Below, one piece after another: positions 7,334-16,235 of a stretch of DNA of 64,000 nucleotides. The first letter of the stretch is position 1, and the number at the start of each line of letters is the position of its first letter. The stretch comes from Solimonas marina. GTDB lineage: Bacteria; Pseudomonadota; Gammaproteobacteria; Nevskiales; Nevskiaceae. The translations under genes and the position numbers were made by a program. The stretch is from NCBI RefSeq assembly GCF_012241385.1, contig NZ_JAAVXB010000002.1, positions 310,001 through 374,000 of the forward strand, read 5' to 3'. Under the pieces are notes generated by a model. It worked only from the letters and a program-made list of their open reading frames with translations, had not been told where the DNA came from and made no database searches.

Positions 7334-7914
7334 AGCAGTTCCGAGACCTCAAGCGTGCCATCGGTCGTCGCGTTCCGGATTACCGCGATGTTCGGCGTCG
7401 CCGGGAGCGCCACGTCGATGCGCTCGCCGGCGCCGATGAAATGCGATGTGGCACTCGCAGTCTGCGCGGCCGAGCCGATCGAGTAGCGGATGTCGGCACC
7501 GCGGGCGTAGAGACTGGCCCGGCGCGCGGTCGTGGTCAGCACCGTGTTGGCGCTGGCCGAGCTCGCGGCGAGCTGCCGCGCGACCCCCGGAACCGACAGC
7601 ACCTCAGTGGGGGAGCGGCCATTCGTCAGGGCGGGGATGCGAGCGAGCAGCGTCGTCCAGTTCGCGAGCGCTCGCTTGACGAAGGCGAGCAGAGAGAACG
7701 TGCCGGCGTCGCTGGTGGCAGCCGCGTCGGCCGGCGCGCCCAGGGCGGTCGCAGCAGCAGTCTCCTGCGCGAGCTGAAGCTGCTGATTTGCGGCGCTGGC
7801 GTCGCCACCGCTGCCGCCGCCGCCCGGGTTGGAGAGGACGACCTTGCCGTCGTCGTCGACGAGCACAGGCTTGCGCACACCTCCGGCGGTTCGGCCCGAA
7901 ATTTCCTGAGTCAT
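7330..7914 (-). CDS. Phage structural protein, 194 aa
   Basis: Ala/Thr/Ser-rich protein with a Gly-rich linker (NPGGGGSGGD, about residues 29-38), a helical middle and a beta-rich C-terminus. Proteins of this composition are common next to tail-fibre genes, but I do not recognise a named family. It overlaps the next gene by four bases (GTGA). Confidence 0.62.
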   Translation of the reverse strand: MTQEISGRTAGGVRKPVLVDDDGKVVLSNPGGGGSGGDASAANQQLQLAQETAAATALGAPADAAATSDAGTFSLLAFVKRALANWTTLLARIPALTNGRSPTEVLSVPGVARQLAASSASANTVLTTTARRASLYARGADIRYSIGSAAQTASATSHFIGAGERIDVALPATPNIAVIRNATTDGTLEVSELL

Positions 7915-7963
7915 CTGCGCGCGTCCGGCTGAATTTTCAGCAGCATGCGAGCCTGCGGGGGCG

Positions 7964-8128
7964 TCAAGCCACAGGGCGGCGATTGGCAGGGTCGAGGTCG
8001 TTGACGGCAGCGATGAGCCGCGCGCGGAACCGCCGAAGTGGCCTGCGCAGCCGACGAGGGAGTGCGCTGCGCTGGTTGAGCGCGTCGGTAATGCGTAGCA
8101 GCGCGACAGAGATGCGGTACTGGATCAT
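7964..8128 (-). CDS. Small hypothetical basic protein, 54 aa
   Basis: Arg-rich ORF (MIQYRISVALLRITD...) with an AGGA-type ribosome-binding site about nine bases before the ATG at 8128. A longer reading from 8302 is possible but the extra sequence looks non-coding. It would be the first gene of the minus-strand operon. Weakly supported. Confidence 0.35.
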   Translation of the reverse strand: MIQYRISVALLRITDALNQRSALPRRLRRPLRRFRARLIAAVNDLDPANRRPVA

Positions 8129-8501
8129 GGGTCGGTCCTGACGGTGGCCGACACCCACAATATGCCTCGCCGCGCGCGATTGCGCGGGAAAGGTCGGATT
8201 TTCGGGGGTGTTATTCCTGGTTTGGCGGTTTTCGGTGCTCGGCATGGGGCGGCTCCTGCTTCTGAACATCCAGCCGACATCATGTAGATATGACGTCGAC
8301 ATCTTTGCCGGCAGGAAATCGGCCCGACAGGTGTGCTAGGGCTGCTCTTCCAGTATCGCTGTTCCTGATCGCAGTCAATGCTGTATCACTGGCCTGCTGT
8401 AGGCCGATGCAAATCAATGGCTTGCGCGCCTCGTTATTCGGTAATTGTGATACTGGCGAGATAAATTAAGTTAATGATTTTATTGTTAAAAATTAACATT
8501 T
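8129..8501. other. Prophage end, non-coding, AT-rich next to the attachment site
   Basis: No convincing gene. From about 8,440 to 8,500 the composition changes sharply to A/T-rich, with a GTTAAT...ATTAAC inverted repeat (8470-8497). Such AT-rich arms with short inverted repeats usually flank the crossover core of a phage attachment site and bind integrase or IHF. No integrase gene lies beside it, so the integrase is presumably at the other end of the prophage. Confidence 0.5.
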
Positions 8502-8556
8502 GAGCACTTGGCTACGAACTAAGGGGTCGGAGGTTCGAATCCTTCCGGGCGCGCCA
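8502..8556 (+). other. Attachment-site half (att): 3' fragment of tRNA-Arg(ACG)
   Basis: The sequence holds the D-stem 3' strand (GAGC), a full anticodon arm (CTTGG CTACGAA CTAAG, anticodon ACG), variable loop, T-arm (GGAGG TTCGAAT CCTTC) and acceptor 3' strand ending in GCGCCA. The 5' part of the tRNA (acceptor 5' strand and D-arm 5' half) is absent and replaced by AT-rich phage sequence. This is what remains at the distal end when a phage integrates into a tRNA gene and rebuilds the gene at the other end. It is not a functional tRNA. Confidence 0.82.
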
Positions 8557-8634
8557 TTTAAGCAACAAAAAAAGCTCCTTCGGGAGCTTTTTTTGTTTGT
8601 GGTGCCACAAAACGGAAGGATTCGAACCTCCGAC
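8526..8634. repeat. 22-bp perfect inverted repeat made of tRNA T-arms around the terminator
   Basis: The T-arm block GTCGGAGGTTCG...CTTCCG at 8526-8547 occurs again, exactly inverted, at 8613-8634. On the minus strand the second copy is followed by 15 bases ending in CCA, four bases too long for a normal acceptor end, and no anticodon arm can be drawn before it. It looks like the remnant of a second tRNA gene or tRNA-derived end. Confidence 0.7.
8565..8596 (+). terminator. Rho-independent terminator of the original tRNA-Arg gene
   Basis: A GCTCC/GGAGC stem closed by a TTCG tetraloop, with seven A's before and seven T's after. It lies nine bases after the tRNA CCA end and so is the former tRNA terminator. 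Confidence 0.88.
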
Positions 8635-8849
8635 GAACAACGACGCTTCGATGATCCGCGCGGTGCCGAATCATCCTTCTAGCCGCTGCTCGGAATGCGC
8701 CGAGCGTTCTAAAGCTGTCCCGAGGCGTCGGCCGGGCTTTGCCGTCTTCCGGCAAACGATGCCGCGCGACAAGCGGCGCGGGCACCACTTTTTGCAAAGC
8801 AGCTGCGGGGCCGGGAGAATAGCGCCCCCGACACGAAACCCGGTGCCGC

Positions 8850-9875
8850 ATGAACCCCGCGAAGAAACCGATTGCCCTGACCCGATTCCTGATCGAGGAG
8901 CAGCGGGCTGGACACATCAATGCCGACCTGCGTTTGCTGATCGAGGTGGTCGCCCGTGCCTGCAAGGCGATCTCGCACGCGGTCAACAAGGGTGCACTGG
9001 GCGGCGTGCTCGGCGATGCCGGCACCGGCAATGTCCAGGGCGAAGCGCAAAAGAAGCTCGACGTGCTGTCGAATGAAATCCTGCTCGAAGCCAACGAATG
9101 GGGCGGCCACCTGGCCGGCTGTGCGTCCGAGGAAATGGACGATTTCAGCGAGATTCCGAACGCGTTCCCGAAGGGCAAGTATTTGTTGCTGTTCGATCCG
9201 CTCGACGGTTCGAGCAACATCGACGTCAACATCAGCGTCGGGACGATCTTCTCGGTGCTGCGTTGTCCGGAGGGCGTGGAGAAGCTTGAAACCAAGCACT
9301 TCCTGCAGTCCGGTGCGCAGCAGGTGGCGGCCGGCTATACGGTCTATGGGCCGAGCACGATGCTGGTGCTGACGGTGGGGCACGGGACGCATGCCTTCAC
9401 GCTGGATCGCGAGCTTGGCTCGTTCCTGCTGACCCAGCGTGACATGCAGATCCCGGCGGACACCAAGGAGTTCGCGATCAACATGTCGAACCAGCGGCAC
9501 TGGTATCCGCCGATGCAGCATTACATCGACGAACTGCTGGCCGGCAAGGAAGGCGCGCGCGGCAAGGATTTCAACATGCGCTGGGTGGCCTCGATGGTCG
9601 GCGACGTGCATCGCATCCTGACGCGTGGTGGCATCTTCATCTACCCGCGGGACAAGAAGGATCCGGACAAGCCGGGCAAGCTGCGCCTGTTGTACGAAGC
9701 AAACCCGATGAGCTTCATCGTCGAACAGGCTGGTGGTGCGTCGACGGACGGCCTGACGCGGATCATGGAGATCGAGCCCAGCAAGCTGCATCAGCGCGTC
9801 GCGGTGTTTCTCGGCTCGAAGAACGAAGTCGAGCGTGTGACGCAGTACCACGCCGACGCTGCAAAATCGTCGTGA
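8850..9875 (+). CDS. fbp: Fructose-1,6-bisphosphatase, class 1
   Basis: Gluconeogenic enzyme that hydrolyses fructose 1,6-bisphosphate to fructose 6-phosphate in the cytoplasm using Mg2+. The metal and substrate signature DPLDGSSN is at about residues 116-123 and the acidic metal ligands SEEMDD at about 93-98. The conserved C-terminal active-site region ([15 protein letters not shown]) is also present. 341 residues, normal for class 1 enzymes. It is a single gene closed by a strong terminator and is the first chromosomal gene after the attachment site. Confidence 0.97.
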   Translation: MNPAKKPIALTRFLIEEQRAGHINADLRLLIEVVARACKAISHAVNKGALGGVLGDAGTGNVQGEAQKKLDVLSNEILLEANEWGGHLAGCASEEMDDFSEIPNAFPKGKYLLLFDPLDGSSNIDVNISVGTIFSVLRCPEGVEKLETKHFLQSGAQQVAAGYTVYGPSTMLVLTVGHGTHAFTLDRELGSFLLTQRDMQIPADTKEFAINMSNQRHWYPPMQHYIDELLAGKEGARGKDFNMRWVASMVGDVHRILTRGGIFIYPRDKKDPDKPGKLRLLYEANPMSFIVEQAGGASTDGLTRIMEIEPSKLHQRVAVFLGSKNEVERVTQYHADAAKSS

Positions 9876-9881
9876 CGCGAT

Positions 9882-9919
9882 AACGAAGAAGGCCCCGCTG
9901 AGCGGGGCCTTCTTCGTTT
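9882..9919. terminator. Bidirectional terminator between fbp and the cbpA-like gene
   Basis: Long perfect stem (AACGAAGAAGGCCCCGC and its complement) with a short loop and T-rich ends on both strands. It serves the two converging genes. Confidence 0.9.
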
Positions 9920-9926
9920 GGGCGGT

Positions 9927-10826
9927 TTAGGCGCGAGGCTGGAAGTCCGTGAAGTGTGCGGCCATCTGCTCATAGAGCGCGCGATCGGCGTCGCTGCTGG
10001 CTGGCGGCTGCACGATCTGCATCACGACGAACTGATCGCCGGCGGCTTTGCCGGGCAGACCGCGTCCCTTGAGCCGCAGTTTCTGGCCGCTGCGACTGTT
10101 CGCCGGCAGGTTCAGCTCGACCTTGCCGCCCAGCGTCGGAACTTCGATCTTGCCGCCGAGCGCGGCCTCCCACGGCGCGATGTTGACGGTCACGGTGACA
10201 TCGCGGCCGTCGAGCTTGAACTGCGGGTGCGGCCCGAACTCGATTTCCAGCAGCAGGTCGCCGCCCTGTGTGCCCTGGCCGGCAAGACGAATCGTCTGGC
10301 CGCCGGTGACGCCCTTGGGGATGCGCACTTTCAGCGAGCGGCCGCCGACATTGATCTGACGCTCGGCGCCGGTATACGAGTCTTCGAGTGCGATGGCCAG
10401 GCGCGCGCGCGTGTCCGGCGCCTCGGCACCGGCGAAGTCCTGGAAGCCGCGGCTGCCACCCATGCCACCCATGCCACCCATGCCGCCGAACAGCTGCGAG
10501 AAGAAATCGGAGAAATCGGCGCCGCCGCCACTGAACCCGCCGGCCGAGCGGCCACGGCTGAAGCCGCCACCACCCCAGCCCGGCGGCGGTGTGAACTGCT
10601 GACCAGCCTTCCAGTTGGCGCCGAGCTCGTCGTAGGCCTTGCGCTTCTCCGGGTCGCCGATGACCTCGTTGGCTTCGTTGACTTCCTTGAACCGGTCTTC
10701 GGCGCCAGCGCTCTTGTTACGGTCCGGATGAAATTCACGCGCCAGCTTGCGGTAGGCACGCTTGATCTCATCCGCCGACGCAGAGCGCGAGACACCGAGA
10801 ATCTTGTAGTAATCCTTGTATTCCAT
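9927..10826 (-). CDS. cbpA: CbpA-type DnaJ co-chaperone
   Basis: 299-residue class II DnaJ protein. It has an N-terminal J domain with the HPD motif at residues 33-35, a Gly/Phe/Met-rich linker (about 80-135, including tandem GGM units) and then the two C-terminal beta-barrel substrate-binding domains; there is no zinc-finger domain. It stimulates DnaK ATPase, and in E. coli the orthologue also binds DNA as a nucleoid protein. The modulator gene cbpM is not next to it. Confidence 0.9.
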   Translation of the reverse strand: MEYKDYYKILGVSRSASADEIKRAYRKLAREFHPDRNKSAGAEDRFKEVNEANEVIGDPEKRKAYDELGANWKAGQQFTPPPGWGGGGFSRGRSAGGFSGGGADFSDFFSQLFGGMGGMGGMGGSRGFQDFAGAEAPDTRARLAIALEDSYTGAERQINVGGRSLKVRIPKGVTGGQTIRLAGQGTQGGDLLLEIEFGPHPQFKLDGRDVTVTVNIAPWEAALGGKIEVPTLGGKVELNLPANSRSGQKLRLKGRGLPGKAAGDQFVVMQIVQPPASSDADRALYEQMAAHFTDFQPRA

Positions 10827-10995
10827 TGTGCGTAGTCGTGACCGAACGCCAATCTAAACGAAAGCGGGACGTCTGATGCGCGGACAGCCTCTTGTGATCG
10901 GCCGTCACAACGCAATACCAGCAGAAAAGATGAGGGTTGCCACGCGTCTTTCAAGCGGGCGTCAAAGCGGCGGTAAAACCGCTACTATCGTCGGC

Positions 10996-11490
10996 ATGAG
11001 CAAGGCAAGAAATAGTGCGGCGCTGATCGCCGGCATGCTGCTGCTGAGTGCTTGCAGCACCATCGGATCGCTGTTCGGGCCCGACGAAACCATCCGCGTC
11101 GGCGAGATCGGCCGCTCGCTGCAGTGCGGCGCGCAGAGCGCCGACATGAGCATGCAGGCTTTCGCCAGCGCTGACGCGGTGCGCGCGTGGCAGCAGACCA
11201 GCGGGGTCGAGCTGATCCGCGGTGATCAGTCGATGCAGGCCGGAACCTACGTGCTGATCCAGACCGGCAAGCGGCCGACCGCCGGCTATGGTCTGGTGGT
11301 GGCGCCCGAGGCGCCGGTCTACGATCGTGTGGTACGCCTGCACGCAACCCTGTTCACGCCGGGCGCCGACGCGATGGTCGCGCAGGTCGAAACCAGCCCG
11401 TGCGTGCTGGTGCGCCTGCCGGGACCGGCCTGGAGCGGCGTCGCGCTCTATGATCAGTCCGGCAAGCGCCGCATTCAGGTGAAGCCGTGA
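10996..11490 (+). CDS. PrcB-like lipoprotein
   Basis: 164 residues with a lipoprotein signal peptide (lipobox LLSAC, Cys at about residue 20). The C-terminal half carries the pattern GTYVLIQTGKRPTAGYGL typical of the PrcB C-terminal domain (protease-complex subunit family). The start MSKARNS was chosen because it gives a proper signal peptide. It overlaps the next gene by four bases, so the two are probably co-translated. Exported to the envelope; the molecular role is unknown. Confidence 0.72.
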   Translation: MSKARNSAALIAGMLLLSACSTIGSLFGPDETIRVGEIGRSLQCGAQSADMSMQAFASADAVRAWQQTSGVELIRGDQSMQAGTYVLIQTGKRPTAGYGLVVAPEAPVYDRVVRLHATLFTPGADAMVAQVETSPCVLVRLPGPAWSGVALYDQSGKRRIQVKP

Positions 11491-11960
11491 AGCGCGGCTG
11501 GATGCGCAGTGCGCTGCTGTGGTCGGCAGCGCTGATCAGCGGTCCGGCTGTGGCGGCCGGCGCGCCGAGCGCTGACGCGCAGGCTGCGGCTGCCGTGGTG
11601 ACCGCCTTTCACGCCAGTCTGGCGTCGCAGAATCGGCAGGCTGTACTCGACACGCTGGCACCGGACGTGGCGATCTTCGAGCAGGGCTACACCGAGAGTT
11701 CGCGCGACGTCTACGGCGGTGGTCACCTCGACAGCGATCTCGAGTTCGCGAAGACCACGACCTACACGCTGGGGCACCGCGAAGCCTATGCGGACGGAAA
11801 CACCGCGTGGGTGATCAGCCAGGGCCGTACGACCGGCTCGTTCGCGGATCACAAGGTCGACATCGACAATACGGAAACCATGGTGCTGCAGCGTCGCGAC
11901 GGGCAGTGGAAGATCGTCCACATCCATTGGTCGGCGCACCCGCGCGGCAGCGACGAGTAG
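11487..11960 (+). CDS. Exported SnoaL-like/DUF4440 protein
   Basis: 157 residues with a cleavable signal peptide (about 1-23, ending AVAAGA) and an NTF2-like cone-shaped domain: an N-terminal helix (VVTAFHASLASQNRQAV), then strands ending in the family-typical DGQWKIVHIHWS. Such proteins may bind small molecules or act as ketosteroid-isomerase-like enzymes. GTG start overlapping the stop of the PrcB-like gene. Periplasmic; substrate unknown. Confidence 0.75.
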   Translation: MKRGWMRSALLWSAALISGPAVAAGAPSADAQAAAAVVTAFHASLASQNRQAVLDTLAPDVAIFEQGYTESSRDVYGGGHLDSDLEFAKTTTYTLGHREAYADGNTAWVISQGRTTGSFADHKVDIDNTETMVLQRRDGQWKIVHIHWSAHPRGSDE

Positions 11961-12051
11961 GGTGGCCAGCCGCTCTTGGCCGCGCGGCGCTTGCGTCCGC
12001 GGCGGGGGCGGTTAAGCTTTCAGGCGGCCAACAACAACACCTATTACCGCC

Positions 12052-12966
12052 ATGCTCCACTGGTTGCCGGCGCCGCTACTCGGCGTCGTTTCATCGCTGA
12101 TGCTCGTGCTCAACACGCTGCTGTGGATCGTGCCGGTCTACGGCCAGATCCTGCTCAAGCTGCTGACGCCGAAGAAGAGCCGCGCCCGGCACCTGATTTC
12201 GGCGGGCATCGCCTGGGCCTGCCAGCACTGGGCGCTGTTCAACGTCTGGATCACGGATTCCTTGATGCGCATCGACTGGGATGTGCGCATGGAGGCCGAG
12301 ATCGACCCCAAGGGCCAGTATCTGGTCTGCGCGAATCACCAGACCTGGAATGACATTCTCGGCCTGATTCGCGCATTCGGTACGCGCGCGCCATTTTTCA
12401 AGTTCTTCCTCAAGCGCGAACTGATCTACGTGCCGGTACTGGGCCTGGCCTGGTGGGGGCTCGACTATCCGTTCATGGCGCGCCACACCAAGGAACAGAT
12501 CGCCAGGAATCCGGCGCTGAAAGGCAAGGACATCGAGGCTACGCGCCGGGCCTGCGAGGCCTTTCGCGACCAGCCGGCGCTGATCCTGAACTTCCTTGAA
12601 GGCACACGCTTCACGCCAGCAAAGCAGGCGCGGCAGAAGTCGCCGTACCAGCATCTGCTGCGACCGAAGTCGGGTGGCTTCGCGTTCGCGCTGTCGGCGC
12701 TCGGCGAGCGCCTGCACTCGCTGATCGACGTCACCATCGTCTATCCGGACGGACCGGTCGGATTCTGGGATTTTCTCTGCGGCCGGATGCGCCGCGTGAT
12801 CATCGAAGTCCGCAAGCTGGAAGTGCCCAGCGAGCTGTTCCACGGCAGCTACGAGAACGATCCGGAATTTCGCGCGCGCTTCCACAGCTGGATCGGCGCG
12901 CTGTGGCAGCGCAAGGATCGACGCATCGCAGAATTGCTGGCCGAAACCCGCACAACGGCGGCGTAG
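12052..12966 (+). CDS. PlsC-type acyltransferase, YihG family
   Basis: 304-residue membrane-associated acyltransferase. An N-terminal hydrophobic anchor (about 5-40) precedes the catalytic NHQTWND box (about residues 95-101) and the acyl-acceptor-binding motif NFLEGTR (about 183-189). This matches the YihG branch of 1-acylglycerol-3-phosphate acyltransferases, which adjusts acyl chains of phosphatidic acid and other phospholipids. A single gene, with a convergent metW downstream. Confidence 0.86.
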   Translation: MLHWLPAPLLGVVSSLMLVLNTLLWIVPVYGQILLKLLTPKKSRARHLISAGIAWACQHWALFNVWITDSLMRIDWDVRMEAEIDPKGQYLVCANHQTWNDILGLIRAFGTRAPFFKFFLKRELIYVPVLGLAWWGLDYPFMARHTKEQIARNPALKGKDIEATRRACEAFRDQPALILNFLEGTRFTPAKQARQKSPYQHLLRPKSGGFAFALSALGERLHSLIDVTIVYPDGPVGFWDFLCGRMRRVIIEVRKLEVPSELFHGSYENDPEFRARFHSWIGALWQRKDRRIAELLAETRTTAA

Positions 12967-12995
12967 CGTTCGCCGGCCTGCGTCCGGTGCCGGTG

Positions 12996-13601
12996 CTAGC
13001 GCTGCGCCGGCGCTTCGAGCAGATACATCGCCACTTCGGTCATCAGGTTCGGTGCCAGCCGGCTGGCGACGCCTTCGCGATGTGCGCGGCTCAGCAGATG
13101 GCGATCGAGAATGCGCCAGCCGCGGCTGGCGCACAGAGCCTCGAAATCGTCGACCGTGCACAGGTGAATATTCGGCGTATCGAACCAACGTGACGGCAGT
13201 GCCGGCGTCACCGGCATGCGGCCGGCGATCAGACCCAGGCGCACGCGCCAGTGGCCGAAGTTGGGGAAGGTGACGATGCCGGTGCGGCCGACGCGCAGGA
13301 TTTCGGCGATCGCCTCGTCCGGCCGTTCCAGGGCCTGCAGCGCCTGCGTCATCACCACGTGGTCGAACGAATTGGTCTCGAATTCCGGCAGGCCGAAGTC
13401 GATGTCGGCCTGGATGACGTTGATGCCGCGTGCGATGCAGCGGGCGACGTTGGCCGGGTCGATCTCGAGGCCGTATCCGCGCACGCCGGCATGGGTCGAC
13501 AGGTAGTCGAGCAGCGTGCCGTCGCCGCAACCGAGGTCGAGGATGCGCGACTGCGGCTTGATCCACTCGCAGATCGGCGCAAGGTCGGGGCGCAGGCTCA
13601 T
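12996..13601 (-). CDS. metW: MetW, methionine biosynthesis methyltransferase-like protein
   Basis: 201-residue protein with a SAM-binding motif I (ILDLGCGDG, about 20-28) and the MetW-typical [19 protein letters not shown] and [10 protein letters not shown] blocks. It is found almost always beside metX and is needed for full homoserine O-acyltransferase activity in several Proteobacteria. It overlaps the end of metX by four bases, consistent with a functional pair. Confidence 0.94.
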   Translation of the reverse strand: MSLRPDLAPICEWIKPQSRILDLGCGDGTLLDYLSTHAGVRGYGLEIDPANVARCIARGINVIQADIDFGLPEFETNSFDHVVMTQALQALERPDEAIAEILRVGRTGIVTFPNFGHWRVRLGLIAGRMPVTPALPSRWFDTPNIHLCTVDDFEALCASRGWRILDRHLLSRAHREGVASRLAPNLMTEVAMYLLEAPAQR

Positions 13602-14773
13602 GCCGACACTCCGTCGCCCGCTGCCTCGAATGCGCAGGCGATGCGATGCAGATAGCCGCGCATTACGTCGTGATAGTGCGGAATCGGCATCAGGAAGTCG
13701 TCGTGACCGAGCTGCGATTCAATCAGCGCGTAGGAGACGTCGCGGCCGGCGTCGACCAACGCCTTGACGATCTCTCGCGAGCGCGCCGGCGAGAAGCGCC
13801 AGTCGCTGGAGAAGGCGATGACCAGGAAGCGCGCCGCCGTGCGTTCGAATGCCGCTTCCAGGTGATCGTCGAAGTCGCGCGCCGGATCGAAATAGTCCAG
13901 CGCCTTGGTCATCAGCAAGTAGGTGTTCGCATCGAAGCGATCGACGAACGACTGGCCCTGGTAGCGCAAATAGCTTTCGACTTCGAACTCGACATCGAAA
14001 TTGAAGGTCGGCGCCGCTTTCAGGTCGTTGCCGAACTTGGCGCGCATCGCCGCGTCCGACAGGTAGGTGATGTGGCCGAGCATGCGCGCCAGCTTGAGGC
14101 CGCGCGACGGCACGACGCCGTGATCGTAGAAACGACCGCCATGGAATTCCGGGTCACTGAGGATGGCCTGGCGGGCGATCTCGTTGAACGCGATGTTCTG
14201 CGCCGACAGCTGCGGCGCCGAGGCGATGACGACGGCGTTGGCGAGCCGGTCCGGAAAGTCGATGGCCCACTGCATGACCTGCATGCCGCCGAGTGAACCG
14301 CCGACGATGGCGGCCCAGCGCGCGATACCGAAGTGGTCGGTCAGCAGCGCCTGCGAGCGCACCCAGTCACGCACGGTCAGCAGCGGGAAGTCCGGGCCGT
14401 AGGGCTTGCCGGTCTGTGGGTCGATGGTCGCCGGGCCAGTGGAGCCGCGGCAGCCGCCGAGGTTGTTGAGCGCGACGACGAAGAAGCGCTCGGTGTCCAG
14501 CGGCTTGCCGGGGCCGATGCAGTTGTCCCACCAGCCGGGCTTGCGGTCGTCCGCGCTGTTGAAGCCGGCGGCGTGGTGGTCGCCCGACAGCGCGTGGCAG
14601 ATCAGGATCGCATTGGAGCGCTGTGCGTTGAGCGTGCCGTAGGTCTCGACCATCAACTCGTGGCGCGGCAGCGTACGGCCGCAATCGAGCGGCAGCGGCT
14701 GCTCGATGGCGATGCGCTGCGGGGTGACGAGGCCGACCGAGCCGACAGCCGTGGCTGCCTCCGTTGCGTTCAT
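13598..14773 (-). CDS. metX: Homoserine O-acyltransferase MetX
   Basis: 391-residue alpha/beta-hydrolase-fold enzyme that activates homoserine with an acyl-CoA for methionine synthesis. The nucleophile Ser160 lies in GGSLGGMQ, the oxyanion/substrate motif GGCRGSTGP is at about 106-114, and the catalytic His is in GHDDF near the C-terminus. MetX enzymes coupled to MetW in gammaproteobacteria are often succinyl- rather than acetyl-transferases; the acyl donor cannot be settled by eye. Co-transcribed with metW. Confidence 0.94.
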   Translation of the reverse strand: MNATEAATAVGSVGLVTPQRIAIEQPLPLDCGRTLPRHELMVETYGTLNAQRSNAILICHALSGDHHAAGFNSADDRKPGWWDNCIGPGKPLDTERFFVVALNNLGGCRGSTGPATIDPQTGKPYGPDFPLLTVRDWVRSQALLTDHFGIARWAAIVGGSLGGMQVMQWAIDFPDRLANAVVIASAPQLSAQNIAFNEIARQAILSDPEFHGGRFYDHGVVPSRGLKLARMLGHITYLSDAAMRAKFGNDLKAAPTFNFDVEFEVESYLRYQGQSFVDRFDANTYLLMTKALDYFDPARDFDDHLEAAFERTAARFLVIAFSSDWRFSPARSREIVKALVDAGRDVSYALIESQLGHDDFLMPIPHYHDVMRGYLHRIACAFEAAGDGVSA

Positions 14774-14780
14774 CTAGCGC

Positions 14781-15338
14781 TTAGCGGAACGCGCCGGGCA
14801 GCGGCAGCAGGCGATTGAAAACCTGCAGCACCAGCATGACTACCAGCGGCGACAGATCGAGGCCCGACAACGGCGGAATCAGGCGACGAACCGGGCGCAG
14901 CACCGGCTCGTTGAGGCTCCAGAGGATGTTGCTCGCCGGATTGTTCACGCCAGGGCCGAGCCACGACAGGATGGCCTGCACGAAGATCGTGAACGTGTAC
15001 AGATTGACCGTCATCACGACCAGCTTCAGCGCTGCATACCAGACCGCCGACGGTAGCCCGATCGAGAAGCCGAGGATGCCGGTGACGACGTAGATGTAGA
15101 TCACCGCCAGCAGTGCCAGCATCAGCAGGATCGCCAGATTGACGTTGCGGATGTTCGGCATGTGCGGGCGCAGCCAGTCGCCCGGATAGCGCGTCGCCTT
15201 CCAGATCGCCTGCGAAATCGGGTTGTAGAAATCGGCGCGCGTCCATTGCAACAGCACGCGCATCAGATAAATCCACAACGCGAGGTCGAACAGCGTGGTG
15301 ACCAGGAACAGCATCGCGTTGGCAGCGTTCGCGCCCAT
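14781..15338 (-). CDS. yggT: YggT family membrane protein
   Basis: 185 residues with a duplicated unit of two hydrophobic helices followed by a conserved turn (LLQWTRADFYNP and ILSWLGPGVNNP; then PVLRPVRRLIPP). This internal repeat is the mark of YggT/YlmG proteins, linked to osmotic tolerance and, in other bacteria, to cell-envelope or division functions. Directly downstream of proC, the usual arrangement in gammaproteobacteria. Confidence 0.9.
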   Translation of the reverse strand: MGANAANAMLFLVTTLFDLALWIYLMRVLLQWTRADFYNPISQAIWKATRYPGDWLRPHMPNIRNVNLAILLMLALLAVIYIYVVTGILGFSIGLPSAVWYAALKLVVMTVNLYTFTIFVQAILSWLGPGVNNPASNILWSLNEPVLRPVRRLIPPLSGLDLSPLVVMLVLQVFNRLLPLPGAFR

Positions 15339-16169
15339 TCAGGTTTCCTTCGCCAGGGATGCGCCCAGCTCACGGCTTCGGGTGGCCGCGGCGTGCATCG
15401 CATCGTTGAAGATCGCGCGCAGGCCCGCGCTCTCGAGGTGCCGCAGCGCGGCTTCGGTGGTGCCGCCCTTGGACGTGACGTTGGCGCGCAGTTGTGCGAC
15501 GTCAATCTGCTTGGCAAGCCCGTCTTCGGCCATCTTGGCGGCGCCGATGAACGTCTGTACCGCCAGCGTCGACGCGATGTCGGCGCGCAGGCCGAGCTTT
15601 TCGCCGACTTCGCGCATCGCTTCGGTGACCAGGAAGAAATACGCCGGGCCGGAGCCGGACACGGCGGTCACGGCTTCGATCTGCGCTTCGTTGTCGAGCC
15701 AGACGCAGGTGCCGGCGGCGCCGAGCACATAGCTGGCCAGATCGCGCGCGGCGGCCGGCACCGTGTCGTCGGCGTACAGGCCGGCGATGCCGGCGCCGAG
15801 CAGCGCCGGCGTGTTCGGCATGGTGCGCACCAGATAGATGTCGGCGTCGCCGAGCCACCGGCGCAGTGTCGCCAGCTCGATGCCGGCGGCGATCGACACC
15901 AGTACGCAGCCGCTCGGCAGCGTCAGGCCGCTGAGCACGTCGTGCATTTGCTGCGGTTTGACGGCCGGTACCACGACCTGCGCATGGTCCAGCACTGCGC
16001 TGGCGTGGTCCGCAACGTCGACGCCGAACTGGGCGCGCAGCCAGTCGCGCCGCGCCGCGTTTGGTTCGGCGACTGCGATTCGCTTGGGGTCGTGGCCGGC
16101 CTGGATCAGGCCGCCGATCAGGCTGGCCGCCATGTTGCCGCCGCCGATAAAGGCGATTTGTGCTGACAT
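15339..16169 (-). CDS. proC: Pyrroline-5-carboxylate reductase
   Basis: 276-residue enzyme for the last step of proline synthesis, reducing pyrroline-5-carboxylate with NAD(P)H. Rossmann motif GGGNMA at about residues 9-14, and the family signature region SGSGPAYFF and later TSKGGTTEAAL at the C-terminal substrate site. It lies immediately upstream of yggT with no gap, so the two are co-transcribed. Confidence 0.96.
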   Translation of the reverse strand: MSAQIAFIGGGNMAASLIGGLIQAGHDPKRIAVAEPNAARRDWLRAQFGVDVADHASAVLDHAQVVVPAVKPQQMHDVLSGLTLPSGCVLVSIAAGIELATLRRWLGDADIYLVRTMPNTPALLGAGIAGLYADDTVPAAARDLASYVLGAAGTCVWLDNEAQIEAVTAVSGSGPAYFFLVTEAMREVGEKLGLRADIASTLAVQTFIGAAKMAEDGLAKQIDVAQLRANVTSKGGTTEAALRHLESAGLRAIFNDAMHAAATRSRELGASLAKET

Positions 16170-16235
16170 CAGATACGTCTTGCGAGGCAGGTGTAAGAGT
16201 GCGCGTTATCATAGGCGATACCCCGCATTCAGACG

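Noticed and set aside
8601-8660. Possible complete tRNA on the minus strand
   Set aside because: A T-arm and a CCA are present, but the acceptor spacing is four bases too long and no anticodon arm can be drawn.
8597-9076. Open frame starting near the tRNA fragment (WCHKTEGFEPPT...)
   Set aside because: The GFEPP motif is the well-known artefact of translating an antisense tRNA T-arm, and the rest lies out of frame in fbp.
10460-10500. Tandem GCCACCCAT repeat as a possible variable repeat or CRISPR-like array
   Set aside because: It is the coding repeat for the Gly-Gly-Met linker of the DnaJ-type protein; no spacers.
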